In this document: positions 11,036 to 21,306 of the stretch, in pieces
Layout of the letters: the number at the start of each line of letters is the position of its first letter
How positions within the stretch are numbered: the stretch's first letter is position 1
Assembly: GCA_039583875.1 (NCBI GenBank)
Contig: CM077163.1
Coordinates: 227,718,646 to 227,782,645, forward strand
Direction of reading: 5' to 3'
Origin: Platanthera guangdongensis
Lineage: Eukaryota; Streptophyta; Magnoliopsida; Asparagales; Orchidaceae
Length of the DNA stretch: 64,000 nt
Program-made: the position numbers and the translations under genes
Notes under the pieces: model-generated
Seen by the model: the letters and a program-made list of their open reading frames with translations, nothing else
Database searches by the model: none
What the model was told of the DNA's origin: nothing

Positions 11036-11064
11036 GAACATGCGAAGTCCGTTCAAAGATGCTA

Positions 11065-11067
<3 letters not shown>

Positions 11068-11119
<52 letters not shown>
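11068..11119. repeat. (CA)n microsatellite
   Basis: About 26 CA dinucleotides starting three bases after the CTAG terminus of Helitron-like copy A. Confidence 0.97.
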
Positions 11120-11121
<2 letters not shown>

Positions 11122-11306
11122 AGTGCCCGACACGGGGCTCCGCCCCTACGGCCAGGCGCGACAGTACCCGGCCGGCGACGGCGGGCTTCGCCCGCCCCGG
11201 TTCTATGCTCTCGGGCGGCTTTAGACCGCATCCAAGAAATGGATGGGGGCGAAACCCGACCGGCGACGACGGGTTTCGCCCGCCCCTTCAAGGCGGGTTT
11301 CGCTCG
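11120..11306. other. GC-rich segment between the two Helitron-like copies
   Basis: Contains GGGCTTCGCCC and GGGTTTCGCCCGCCCC motifs, the complement of the hairpin words in the neighbouring elements. This suggests a remnant of a related element in inverse orientation. No gene. Confidence 0.45.
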
Positions 11307-11766
11307 CAACATATACATATGAGTACTCAAAATGACCGTAAAAATTATACATAAATATTGCAATTTTTATTTTGTAAAACAATATACGTTTTGAACTAAA
11401 AATATTAATTTTGACTTTATTAAAGTTGATTGATTTAATGTCATCGTCTCGAAAATACCACTGATATGCATAATAACAACCTTACTTGAATAGACCGCTG
11501 ACATGCCTAATGACAACCTATCATAGTAGATGTGGAAGTTATACTAAAAACTTTTTGAATTTAAATGAATTTTCATCATTACTTCTAATTTTTTTTATAG
11601 TGTAATTACTTGAATGGACATTGTATTTTAATTTCTTTGAAATAGATTATAATATATGTCAAGTCATTAAAATATAAAAATGAGGGCATAATTAGTATTT
11701 TTGAATGTTTCACCAAAGACAACTTTTCCCTTATAATAGTGAAAGATATATATATATATATATATA

Positions 11767-12836
11767 TCTTTATTATATAATACAATATGCATATTTCATT
11801 CACACCATGAATCTCATCTGGACCGTCCGATCAAGCTCCATCAAATACGGGCCATTAGATTCACAGCAGGAGGCCTGCAAATAACCAAATCAATTCTGAA
11901 AACACTGTTCACCAGCAGAAAAATCCCGATGCTCACGTTTATCTCCCGCCCGTTCACGGCATCACCCCCGCCGCCACCGGCGGAGCCGCCGGCGGCCTGC
12001 CCGGCGCCCACCGGGGGGTTCGCCGGTCTCCGGCGAACCCGCCGGGGGTTGTCCGGCGGCGAGAGGGCAGGGCCACCGCCGGCGGTGGCCCTGCCCGTGA
12101 GCTCCAGTTTTGGAGCACACGGGCAGGGCCACCGCCGGCGGTGGCCCTGCCCGATCGCCGCCGGACAACCCCCGGCGGGTTCGCCGGAGGCCGGCGCACC
12201 CGCCGGTGGGCGCCGTGCAGGCCGCCGGCGGCGGCCGAGAAAATCGGCCTGCGTGAGCAGGCCGATGCGGGGGGGGGGATTTTTATTCTTCTTTTTTTTT
12301 TAAATTATATAATTTATTAAATTTATTTATAATTTATTTATAATTTATAAAATTATTAAATTCTTATTAAATTTTCAATTAAAATATAAATTAATTTCTT
12401 CGCTTGATTGCGGGCGAAGCCCGGAGCGACGCATCGAGAACGGGCTCCGCCGATGCGGGGGGATTTTTATTCTTTTCATTTTTAATTATATAATTTATTA
12501 AATTTATTTATAATTTATTTATAATTTATAAAATTTATAAAATTATTAAATTCTTATTAAATTTTCTAAATAAATATATATAATTAATAAATATATATAA
12601 TTAATAATTAAATGATTTTTTAAAAATTATATAAAGATTTATTTTAAAATTATTTTAAATGTTCGCCGGGGGCGGGCGAAGCCCGCCGGGGGGCGGACGA
12701 AGCCCGCTTGATTGCGGAGCGACGCATCGAGAACGGGCGAACGCCCGGCGGGGGCGGGCGAAGCCCGCCGGGAGGTCAAGCGGGCGAAGCCCGCAGCGAC
12801 GCATCGAGAACGGGCGGAGCCCGTTCGAAGATGCTA

Positions 12837-12837
<1 letters not shown>
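11767..12837 (+). mobile_element. Non-autonomous Helitron-like element, copy B
   Basis: The 5' end is TC (TCTTTATTATATAATAC, 11767) preceded by A. The 3' end is a perfect 8-bp stem, 3-nt loop hairpin (GAACGGGC-GGA-GCCCGTTC, 12808-12826), then GAAGATG and CTAG (12834-12837) followed by T. Insertion between A and T with no duplication is the Helitron signature. It lies inside a (TA)n run that continues on both sides. The interior has a GC-rich palindrome (11953-12236), AT-rich spacers and GGGCGAAGCCC hairpins. No coding capacity, so it needs a RepHel from elsewhere. Confidence 0.82.
11953..12236. repeat. GC-rich palindrome in copy B
   Basis: Arms of about 130 bp related to the 10025-10324 palindrome. 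They meet at a non-palindromic spacer (GTGAGCTCCAGTTTTGGAGCACAC, near 12110) that is itself a short hairpin. Both arms carry CGGCGAACCCGCCGG-type words. Confidence 0.82.

Positions 12838-12914
<77 letters not shown>
12838..12914. repeat. (TA)n microsatellite
   Basis: About 38 TA dinucleotides immediately downstream of the CTAG terminus of copy B. Confidence 0.97.
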
Positions 12915-12923
<9 letters not shown>

Positions 12924-13860
12924 AAAATAATTAATATTATCTTAGAAATTGTCCTATAAATTAATAATTTATTATCATTATATTGTGATATAAATAAAAT
13001 GATGTATACATTATGACATATTTGTAAAGCTTCATTTTGGATGATGTTTTGCTCTGGTGAGTTTGTATAAAAACAATATTGTAGTAGAGTAATATAATAA
13101 AGTTTTTTGCATGACAACGGTTAAGAGCACAGTCGAGAAAATAAAAATAGTTTTTTACTTTTGAACATAAAAGTGCATGAAGTTTCTTACATAAGGTCGA
13201 ACGTTCAAAAGCAACGGTTCATAACCACCACTTGTTGATCGCCACCGCTGTGCCAAACATAACTTAAATTTTACTTGATAGATGTATGCATATAATAAAA
13301 ATATGTATAAATTTTAATTTTTAAAAGATAATCTCATATGTTAATGTAATAATATATCTAAAAAAATGTAATTAATATTTATATAGATATATATATTAAT
13401 TATATATGTTGATTATATATGTTTATTTTATATATATGTTAATATTTATATGCATATAATATATTATAGGATAAAACCATAAGAACCAAATGGTTAGGTG
13501 TTTTGCTATTCTCTTAATTTGGTAATGGTGAGGGTTTGAGACCCCCCGCCTACAATTTTTTTTGCTATTTTAATATTCGGGCTTTGGCCCGCCCGGTTGC
13601 ATAAAATCGCGCCTGGTTTCCAGCACACCGGTCCGCCCGCCCGGTTCACCGATTCTTGAGCGCTCCGTCGATGATGCGGTTTGCGTACCTGGACCGGACC
13701 GGCTGGATGCCCGGTCTGCGGTTCGACCGGTCCGGTTCTTAAAAGATTGAGCATAATAATGCTTTATTTTTATAATAAATTTGATTGCGGGATATTACTC
13801 ATCTCTTAATTATTTTTCTTAGTATCGGTCATACCAGTTGTCATGCCAAACTTATATTCT
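12915..13860. other. Mainly AT-rich spacer
   Basis: AT-rich to 13480, then a GC-richer patch (13540-13740) with CGCCCGGTT and GACCGGACCGG words. Around 13160-13260 an ACCACCGCTGTGCCAAACA segment resembles the end of the Tourist-like MITE at 41339-41774 and may be a truncated relative. No gene. Confidence 0.4.
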
Positions 13861-13861
13861 A

Positions 13862-15400
13862 TAATGTACGTTTGAGGAAGAGTTCCACCAAGTCAGCAGT
13901 CGAGGGGCGCAAGTTCACCGCCTGGTAAGAAACCGATCGCCACTTGCGCCAGAGGAGCTGGTGTACCCGGTTCCCGCAGGATTCAAACTTCCAATCATCG
14001 AATCATACGACAGAACCGAAGATCCCTTGGAGCATGTAAATTACTTTATCGCAATCATCCACATCTCCAACATGCCCGGGCAGTTGCTCTGCCAAATCTT
14101 CCCCGTCATATTGAAAGGACCACTCGCTCAGAAAAGAAAACGTATGGAACTTCGCCCATCAATTCTTGGACTATTTCATAGCCAACCGCCGCATTGTAAA
14201 TAATCCCTCCCATCTCTCTGGAATCAACCAGAATGAGAGAGAGACCCTTAAGGAGTTCTTCCATCGGTTTACCACATAAGTCAGGCAGATCCTAGGGGTC
14301 GGTCCAGAACTCCTACGCGGGGTCTTCCTCGGGGGGCTCCGACCTGGAGGGTTCTACTCAGCATTAATGAGGGAGATCGTCCCCAGCTACCCGGACCTTG
14401 TGTATCGAGTCGAAGCTCAAATAGAGGCCAACGAGGAAATTGAGGCTCATCAAAGACAGTTTGAAGGAGTTAAGAGGAAGAGAGAAGAACCACCCCCAAG
14501 ACGTCAAAAGGAGTGCAGGGATAACCCCCACCAGCAGGATCGCCGCGAGGATAGGCCCCAAGGAGATTCTAGTACCCACCGCTCAACACCTCACAAGCTA
14601 ATGTACTTTACACGATTCACGACGACACAGTGATACAGATGCCACGAGAAGTCCTCGTGGGTAAAGGGGATCGAACAAAGTACTGTAAATTTCACAATGG
14701 GACATGACATTCAACGGAAGAGTGTGTCAGGTTAAAGGATGAGATCAAACGGCTCATCCGGTAAGGGGTTATCGGGAGTTTCTTCAGGACCAAGCAAGAG
14801 ACCAGCCTGCCCAGCAAAGGAGGGAGCAGCCACCCGTGCGTCAAGAAGCGTCGGGGGCAGCCAAGTTGTGGTGTCGAGACCATAGCTGGGTCTTCATTCG
14901 CCACGATAAATTCAATCGTTCAAAGCGAGCCCGGTCCAAGCACATCAACGAAGAAAAAGATCAACTTTGGAGACGAGGACCACGAGAGAGTGCTGACGCC
15001 ACACCAGGACCCGCTAGTCATAACAGCCAAAATCGGAGACCCGAGCTTCTAAGTCAAGTGGATACTAGTTGATAATTGAAGCTTGGTCAACGTACTATTC
15101 ATGATAGTAGTTCGAGGAATGTGCAACCCCAAGGAAGAACTCCAGCCAGCGGCTGGCACGATCAATGGCTTTAATGGAGGACCCGTGCCAGTTGTGGGAA
15201 CAATCACCCTCCCAGTTACCTTAGGAGAATTCCCAAAACAAACAACTCACCAGGTTCAGTTTATGGCAGTAGAGACAGAGCCACCATACAATGCGATCTT
15301 TGGCCACCTACTCCAGGAAGCATTCAGAGCAATTCCGTCAATTCCCCATCTGGCCATGAAGTTCGCCACTCCAGCAGTGTCAGAGTGGCAAAGGTAAACC
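13862..15400 (+). pseudogene. Tat-like Ty3/Gypsy gag-protease remnant
   Basis: Gag capsid region: IESYDRTEDPLEHVNYF and FPVILKGPLAQK (about 13985-14130), then NERETLKEFFHRF and the GLRPGGFYSALMREI block (14230-14370) typical of plant Gypsy gag. A protease core follows near 15050-15380, where a VDN.SLVNVLF active-site segment has a stop in place of the expected Gly, then GFNGGPVPVVGTITLPVTLGEF and YNAIFGHLLQEAFRAI. Frames change several times (near 14140, 14280 and 14635) and stops intervene. No reverse transcriptase follows. Together with the downstream tandem array and antisense ORF this matches the layout of Tat-lineage elements; the lineage is inferred, the gag-protease identity is clear. 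Confidence 0.78.
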
Positions 15401-15719
15401 AGGAAGGAGCCCAGACGTGCTACCTATAACAGATGCACCCTGAGCAAGGAGCAGCTCTGTATACTTCCAAGGGACAAGGAAGCAGGTCCGGAGGGCCATA
15501 GAAGAAACTTCAGGACAAGGGTCACAGTGTCATTGAATGCTTTGTTTTATGGACGCCATTGAACTTCTTTAAGCAACCAACAACTTACTTTATAAAGTCA
15601 CGAGTCAGTTTTCATGTGCAAACAGTTTCTATTTTCTATAAACTATTGAGTGTTATGATTGCCCTCAACATTACTCTTACAGGGACACATCCGGGGTCTA
15701 ACCCTCGACGTAGCAATAG
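15401..15719. other. Link between protease remnant and tandem array
   Basis: No domain recognised. Presumably decayed internal sequence of the same Gypsy element, whose reverse transcriptase and integrase are absent. Confidence 0.4.
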
Positions 15720-16600
15720 AGACGAACCTCCCATTGACGTGGATTAGAGGTCTGCCCCTCTCACATACAGTAGGTCGAAACAAACGCCCGGGTTCGCCCT
15801 TTACCGTCTCTCCGGGACCACGTCCCTGTGGCCTCCCACTGCCCATGATCGAAGGTCTATCCTTCTCTTCGAATTAGTTCGTGACGTCGTCAAGGTCTGC
15901 TCCCTCGCTCGCCACTGGTTCAAAGATCTGCTCTTCATCACCTCTTCTGGACCACGTCCCAGCGGTCTCCAACTGTCAATGATCGAAAGTCTGCCCATCT
16001 CTCTACAGTAGGTCACGACATCGCCAAGGCATGTCCCCTAGCTTGCCATAAGTTCGGAAATATTCTCTTCACCGCCTCTTCAGGACCATATCTCAGCGGC
16101 CTCCTACTGTCGACAATTGAAGGTCTGTCATTCTCTCCGCAGTAGGTTGCGGCATTGCTAAGGTCTGCCCCCTCACTTGCCACCAGTTTGAAGATCTGCT
16201 CTTCACCGCCTCTTCAGGACCACGTCCCAGTGGCCTCCCACCGATCGAATATCTACCCTTCTCTCTACAGTAGGTAGCATCATCGCTAGGGCCTTCCTTA
16301 CTCGTTTGCCACCGCTTCGAAGATTTGCACTTCATCGTCTCTTCAGGACCACGTCCTAGCGGCATACCACTGTCGACGATCAAAGGTTTGTCATTCTCTC
16401 TGCAGTAGGTCGCGGCATCGCCAAAGCCTGTCCCCCTCGTGCTTGCCACTGGTTAGAAGGTATGCCCTTCACCGCCTCATCGGGACTACGTCCTTGCGTC
16501 CTCCCACTGCTAGAGATCGAAGGTCTGTCCTTCTCTTGCAGTAGGTTATGGCACCGTCAGGGCCTGCCCCTCTAACATTCGCCCAGGTTTGAAGCTCTGC
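15720..16600. repeat. ~130-bp tandem array
   Basis: CAGTAGGT[C/T]..GGCATCGCCAAGG-type words recur at about 15770, 16009, 16142, 16271, 16405 and 16542, and a copy at 15876 lacks the CAGTAGG part; spacings are 129-137 bp. Units share GGACCACGTCC(C/T)AGCGGCCTCCCACTG and ATCGAAGGTCTGTCCTTCTCTC. About six to seven diverged copies. Such arrays are common upstream of the antisense ORF of Tat-type elements. Confidence 0.85.
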
Positions 16601-16897
16601 CTTCACCGCCAACTACTCAGAGACATCCCCCAGACTGACAAGCCCGGCCTCACACTTCGCGGCAAGAAGCGTTCTCCCTTCTCCCTGGAAGTAGGCCACA
16701 TAAACTTCTGGGTCCCGTCCTTCAACATTCAACCTCAAGGATTGTTACCAAATTACCTGCGCCAAGATAGCGGAAACAACATAACAAATCTCAACAGAAG
16801 AGCTCAAAATAACAACTTGGCAAATCATTAAAATGAAGGCAAAATGCACAAAGTTGCTACAACAAAGTAAGGGCACAAAATTCCACAAATACACATC

Positions 16898-19209
16898 ATG
16901 TAACACCCCCTATCCGTCACATAGCATATAGCAGTAGGTCCGGCCGGGGCCCGACGCCATATACTACAGACAGACCGAGTGGTTACCCATAGAAACCATC
17001 CAACCAATCAACGTCTTACACAGAGCATTCTAGCGGAAGTAGTTTATAAAAGTTGCAATTAAGAACCCAGCAATAAAACATGAATGTCCACTAAACCCAA
17101 AATAGAAATGTTATACAAATACCAACATAAGCCTTAAGGCCTTACAAAATGTTTCACTTGATATTACATGATTTACAAACCACGGCACGCAGGCCGGTCA
17201 TATATGAATAAAACAGTAAACACTTCTAATTAGGCCTTCGAGGGCCGGCTTCGCACTTGGGCTTTAGCCCGCTATTGACCGCTTGGTCCAGCAGCACCTG
17301 CAAACAACAAACTATCGCACGGTGGCAAAACAAGGCAACGGTCAGCAATGCTGACCAAATTATAACGATCCCGCCCCGAACTCGGGGCGGCGATGCTCCT
17401 TCCCTGCATTTCATTAGCATAAGCGAGCAATATATATATAAAGCCATTTCATCACAGACGTTGGCTCGCACGGCCACACGCCTCGTGCTCTCAGGGCACA
17501 TTCTCGATGAACCGGTCGATGTCACGTCAATTAAAGCCATAGACATTCCGGACTCACCACCGCCACTTTGACGGCCAAACCTATGAGTATTTGTCTTCCT
17601 GGCCTGGGTCACGACAATTTAAGCCATTGACCGCTGAAGACCCTAATCTATGACAACGGCAAGTGCCACGTACCCTTAGGTCTCTTTAACCGAACGACAT
17701 AGAACGAGTACGGTTCCATCTAACCCGTGCTCACATCGCAACGACAATTTAAGCCATTTGCGCGGGTCAAACTTCCACCGAGTCCCATTTCTATCACAAT
17801 TCACATAACTCAGTTATGTTCAAGTTGGCTCTCAGGCCACCAAGTTGGCAAGATCTCGCATCCGCCCAGTTTTCCGGGTGCACCTTTGGGTTAATCACCA
17901 AGGCTCCCTGCTGCAATCTACCGCGTAGAAAACCCGAAAAACAACCAATAGCACGGAGTCTTCTCCGGCATTTATGCAATGCAACATCACCGATCCAGAC
18001 CAACATGTTCGGGTAGGCTTCACACATCATGCCTATATCCGTTCTCGCTTACGGACTCTAAACAACGGGGACTTCACATATCTACCCGAAGGAATGCCTC
18101 CAACTCTCCGCAAACTCGCGAGAGCGGGCTTCCTATGCAAACAAGGAGAGCTGCTCATGCTCAATAAGAGAATCGTTACCCTAGCATTTCTCTTTGGCGC
18201 CATGGGAAAGTAAGCGGATGAAAAGCACCGCACTAGCTTTGCCTCCGTGGATCCGGAGTCGGCTCGCGATTTGGAGCTTCGGAGCTCCTCCAATGGCCGG
18301 ATCTAGCTCCTTATTCCTTCCTTGGCTCTCCTCTCTCTCTAAGCTTTTAGAAAGATAACAACTTAAGAAAAGTGAGGGTTTTTAAGTCCAATCCCGGGTA
18401 TATCTCATCAGGAACAACCCCCAGCCGTTGGATCCCAAAATAAAGAAACGAACGGCTTTGATACGGGACTGAAATGCCAAATCTGGATCACATACGGCCT
18501 GGCACACGCCCGTGTCCAGGGCCGTGTGCCTCATTCGCCGTCAAAATCGAATCGCCTGGAACAACACACGGGTATCGAACACGCCCGTGTTCGACCTGAC
18601 ACGCCCGTGTTCCACCTGACACGGCCGTGTGGCCGGCTGTGTACCCCCATCATTTTTCCCCGAAAACAACCCGAGCACTGCACGGGTTCTAGGACACGCC
18701 CGTGTCCTTGCCCGTGTCACCTCAACACGCCTGGGCTCCAGGCTGTGTACACGGTCTCGACACTCGACACTTCGTCGAGCGAAGATCGTCGACCTGATGA
18801 CACGGCCTTGGACACGGGCGTGTCCAAGGCCGTGTACCTTGTCTCGACACAATGTCGAGACCAAAGTGTCGACTTCCCGGGACGAGTGTCGACACGGGTT
18901 GACACACCCTGCGACACGCCCGTATCGCAGGGCGTGTGCCATGTCTCGACACTTCGTCGAACGCAGAGTGTCGACTTCGTGGCTAAGTGTCGACACGGGT
19001 CGACACGCCCTGCGACACGCCCGTATCGCAGGCCGTGTGCCCAGTCTCGACACAATGTCGAGACCAAAGTGTCGACTTCGCGGCTCAGTGTCGACACAAG
19101 CTTGACACGCCCTGGGACACGCCCGTGTCCCAGGCCGTGTGCCTGCAGCTAGAACCCAAAACTGACCCAAAACGTCCCCCGTCGCTCCTTTGAGTTTCGG
19201 GGCGTTACA
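16898..19209. mobile_element. Solo LTR, 2.3 kb, 5-bp duplication CATCA
   Basis: Begins TGTAACACCCCCTATCC (16898) and ends GGGGCGTTACA (19209), a TG...CA unit with 11-bp inverted ends. The flanks are CATCA (16893-16897) and CATCA (19210-19214), a perfect 5-bp target duplication. No second LTR or internal domain is present, so it is a solo LTR, probably from a chromovirus with TGTAACACCCC ends. It is inserted in the Tat-like element between the 130-bp array and the antisense ORF. The right third is a CGTGT-rich array. Confidence 0.88.
18730..19145. repeat. ~101-bp array of CGTGT/ACACG and TGTCGAC palindromes
   Basis: GTCTCGACA recurs at 18754, 18841, 18943 and 19044 (spacings 87, 102, 101). 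Each unit contains the nested hairpin GGACACGCCCGTGTCC or GCGACACGCCCGTATCGC, and GTGTCGACTTC near GTGTCGACAC. Similar words extend leftward to about 18490 less regularly. It belongs to the solo LTR. Confidence 0.85.
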
Positions 19210-19447
19210 CATCAAGCATAATGCAAGTACAACCAAAGCAAGATACACTGTAGATGGAGTCTACGCCTCAACAAACTCGACGCACTCTTCCTCCAAAAGG
19301 TCATCGAAGCCAAGATTAGAGACGTCACACTCACGCTTGCAAGATGTCATACGAAGGGTCTTCTCCATCCCGCTACCGAACATCACCTCCCGGATGTCGC
19401 AAAGCTCGGGTTCCACCTCTCTCGTCCAGACTTCCTCACAAATCTCC

Positions 19448-20045
19448 TAAGACAATAAACAATGGTCGTGTTTAAAGGCAATCGAGTTCTTGTACTCTGT
19501 CACCCCCGCCACATTTAGCTCAGAAAGTCGCACCTCTGAAAAAAGACGTCCCACCTAATACTCTAAGCGGGCAACATCCATCAACGCACTCTTTGCCAAA
19601 AGCTTTTTGGTACGAAGCTCCTCATGAAGTCGCACCATCTCGACCTTCAAGTCTGATTCAACTTGTCGAAAGCGAGATAGGTCACACTCGCATCTCCCCC
19701 TCAAATAAAAAAGCAAGCTCTCTGCACTTTTAAGCTTCTCCCGAAGGGAGAGGTATGCGTCTTTCAAATCAACCTAACTATCATTCCAAGTAAGAGCACT
19801 CAGATGTTGCACACCAATCTATAAGAGAAATCAAAACGCATTGAGTTAGGAGCAACAAACATAAACCAAACAAAAAAATATGAGCTCACCGCATTATTCA
19901 TCGATATTAAGGATGGAGGGACACACTTCCCTTCGCTTGGGTCAAAGTAGGTACCCCCTCAATCGGGGCCTGGGGGGCAAAAGAGCCCAGAACCACAACA
20001 TCCTGATCCTCAACATGAGGAGTCCTAGATATCTGGGAACTGCTA
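19448..20045 (-). pseudogene. C-terminal part of an antisense Gypsy-associated ORF, coiled coil
   Basis: Minus strand. From 20045 the frame stays open down to about 19907 and encodes Ser/Thr/Pro-rich residues. A plausible 71-bp intron (GTGAGC at 19889 to TTATAG at 19819) follows, then a coiled-coil segment of about 70 residues (AYLSLREKLKSAES..., 19767-19555) rich in Leu, Glu, Lys and Arg heptads. It is the continuation of the 27652-28298 ORF, displaced by the chromovirus: the frame stays open across the insertion point when one TGCTA copy is discounted. A stop lies just before the coiled coil and another near 19907. Confidence 0.6.
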
Positions 20046-21306
20046 TGATGTAGGCTAGGCCTTTGGGATTCTACACGGAGGGTGTGACTACAGCCTTGAC
20101 AACGTTATCGCTCCCTAACCGGCACACAAACGCAACGCAACGACCACAATGATTGTTTTTTATCGTTCGTGCTAACATACGGATAGCCGATCCGCAAGTG
20201 GAACGGAGAATGACTATAGGCCAAAATCCTTTCCGGCTAAATGGAATAATATTAATTCCGATCGAGCTTTGGAGTTGTACCAAAATAGATCCACCAAAAA
20301 AAATTCACGATTCGAAAAAAACAGTAGGATCTATCCCAACAAAACAAAAGCGAGGAGCGTCAATCCTCTCGCGAGATCTTTTCGGAAAACCAACTGAAAA
20401 TCTCAAATCTATTTTTAGGAACACCGCGAAAATTTAGCAATTCGAGAAATCACGCAAAATCCGTCCACCACAAGAATTAATCAAAGAAGAGAATCTCTTA
20501 GGTAGGAATTTCGTTACCCCACTCGGAAATGTAGATCCGAGATGTTGGATCCACAAAGTACGATCGCTCTACCCTTTTGGAATCCACGAGAAACGCGCCA
20601 CGGATGAAGATCTTGTTCGCCTCCTTCGCTTCTCACCGTGGTTGATTACCCCAACCTTGATTCTTCCTTGCACGAGATCTTCCTCCTCCAAGGTTGGCCG
20701 ACCACCTTTGAAAGAAAGGGATGGACACGTAGATGAGAGGATGTAGTTGGAAGAGGGATGAGGGAGGAGATGAGAAGAAGAAGAGAGAGAGAAGGGGGGG
20801 GGGGGGGGTGCGGCCAAGAAGAAGAAGAGGAAGATGAAGGGGGGTCGGCGGCTAGAAGAGAGGGAGGGGAGATAGAAAATTTAGGGTTGGAGGAATTCTT
20901 AATTGATTTCAATATTAGCCTTCATAACAAATGATAATGTGGCCTTTTATAAGGCTTACAACCATGTGGCTATTAGCAGCCCAAAATAAAAATGTTGCAG
21001 AAAATGAAATGACAAAATAACATAGTGTCAAATACCACATATAACCAGATAAAGGCAGACCAAATAATAAAATAAATTCAAAGCTTATTTTTGTTGCGTG
21101 GGCGAAGATTGTAGCCGTGCCCGCTACGGCGCCGCAAGTCTCTTGATGGTGGAGCATCGTCGTCATCTTCTGTCACGGTCACACTGCCATGGTCGTCGTC
21201 TTCATCACCCAATTGGCCGTCGCGGTGGCCGTCGCCATCAATCGTAACACTGCCATGATCGTCGTCTTCATCACCCAATTGGCCATCGTGTTGGCCGTCG
21301 CCATCA
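20046..21306 (-). repeat. 3' LTR of the chromovirus
   Basis: Pairs with 26387-27646 over its full length. It contains a 12-G run (about 20797-20808) and, at its inner end, repeats encoding GDGxxDGQLGDEDDDHG, because the 3' end of the pol reading frame runs into the LTR. Confidence 0.93.

Larger units (their letters stand above)
9863..11065 (+). mobile_element. Non-autonomous Helitron-like element, copy A
   Basis: The right end has the Helitron layout: a degenerate hairpin (GAACATGC-GAA-GTCCGTTC, 11036-11054), then AAAGATG and CTAG (11062-11065). The same terminus is intact in copy B. The left end, by alignment with copy B, lies at the edge of the (TA)n run near 9863; the expected TC dinucleotide is not visible, so that boundary is approximate. 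The inside holds a conserved 100-bp block (9885-9975), a 300-bp GC-rich palindrome, its partial duplication and clustered GGGCGAAGCCCG hairpins. No protein is encoded. Confidence 0.68.
9554..12837. repeat. Tandem two-copy block carrying the non-autonomous Helitrons
   Basis: The sequence CAACATATACATATGAGTACTC..AATGACCGTAAAAA occurs at 9554 and again at 11307. In both places it is followed by the same order of modules: an AT-rich stretch, a (TA)n run, a conserved CACACCATGAA..CTCATCT block, a GC-rich giant palindrome, GGGCGAAGCCCG hairpins and a GCTAG terminus. The offset is about 1.75 kb at the left and grows to about 1.9 kb, so the copies have diverged by indels. It is either a segmental duplication or two related elements inserted in the same arrangement. 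Confidence 0.7.

Noticed and set aside
9797..12914. CRISPR-like interpretation of the regular hairpin repeats
   Set aside because: No unique spacers between conserved repeats, and the context is a plant transposon.
18526..19248. Overlapping 200-235-residue ORFs on both strands
   Set aside because: Open in every frame because of the ~101-bp CGTGT/TGTCGAC repeats within a solo LTR.
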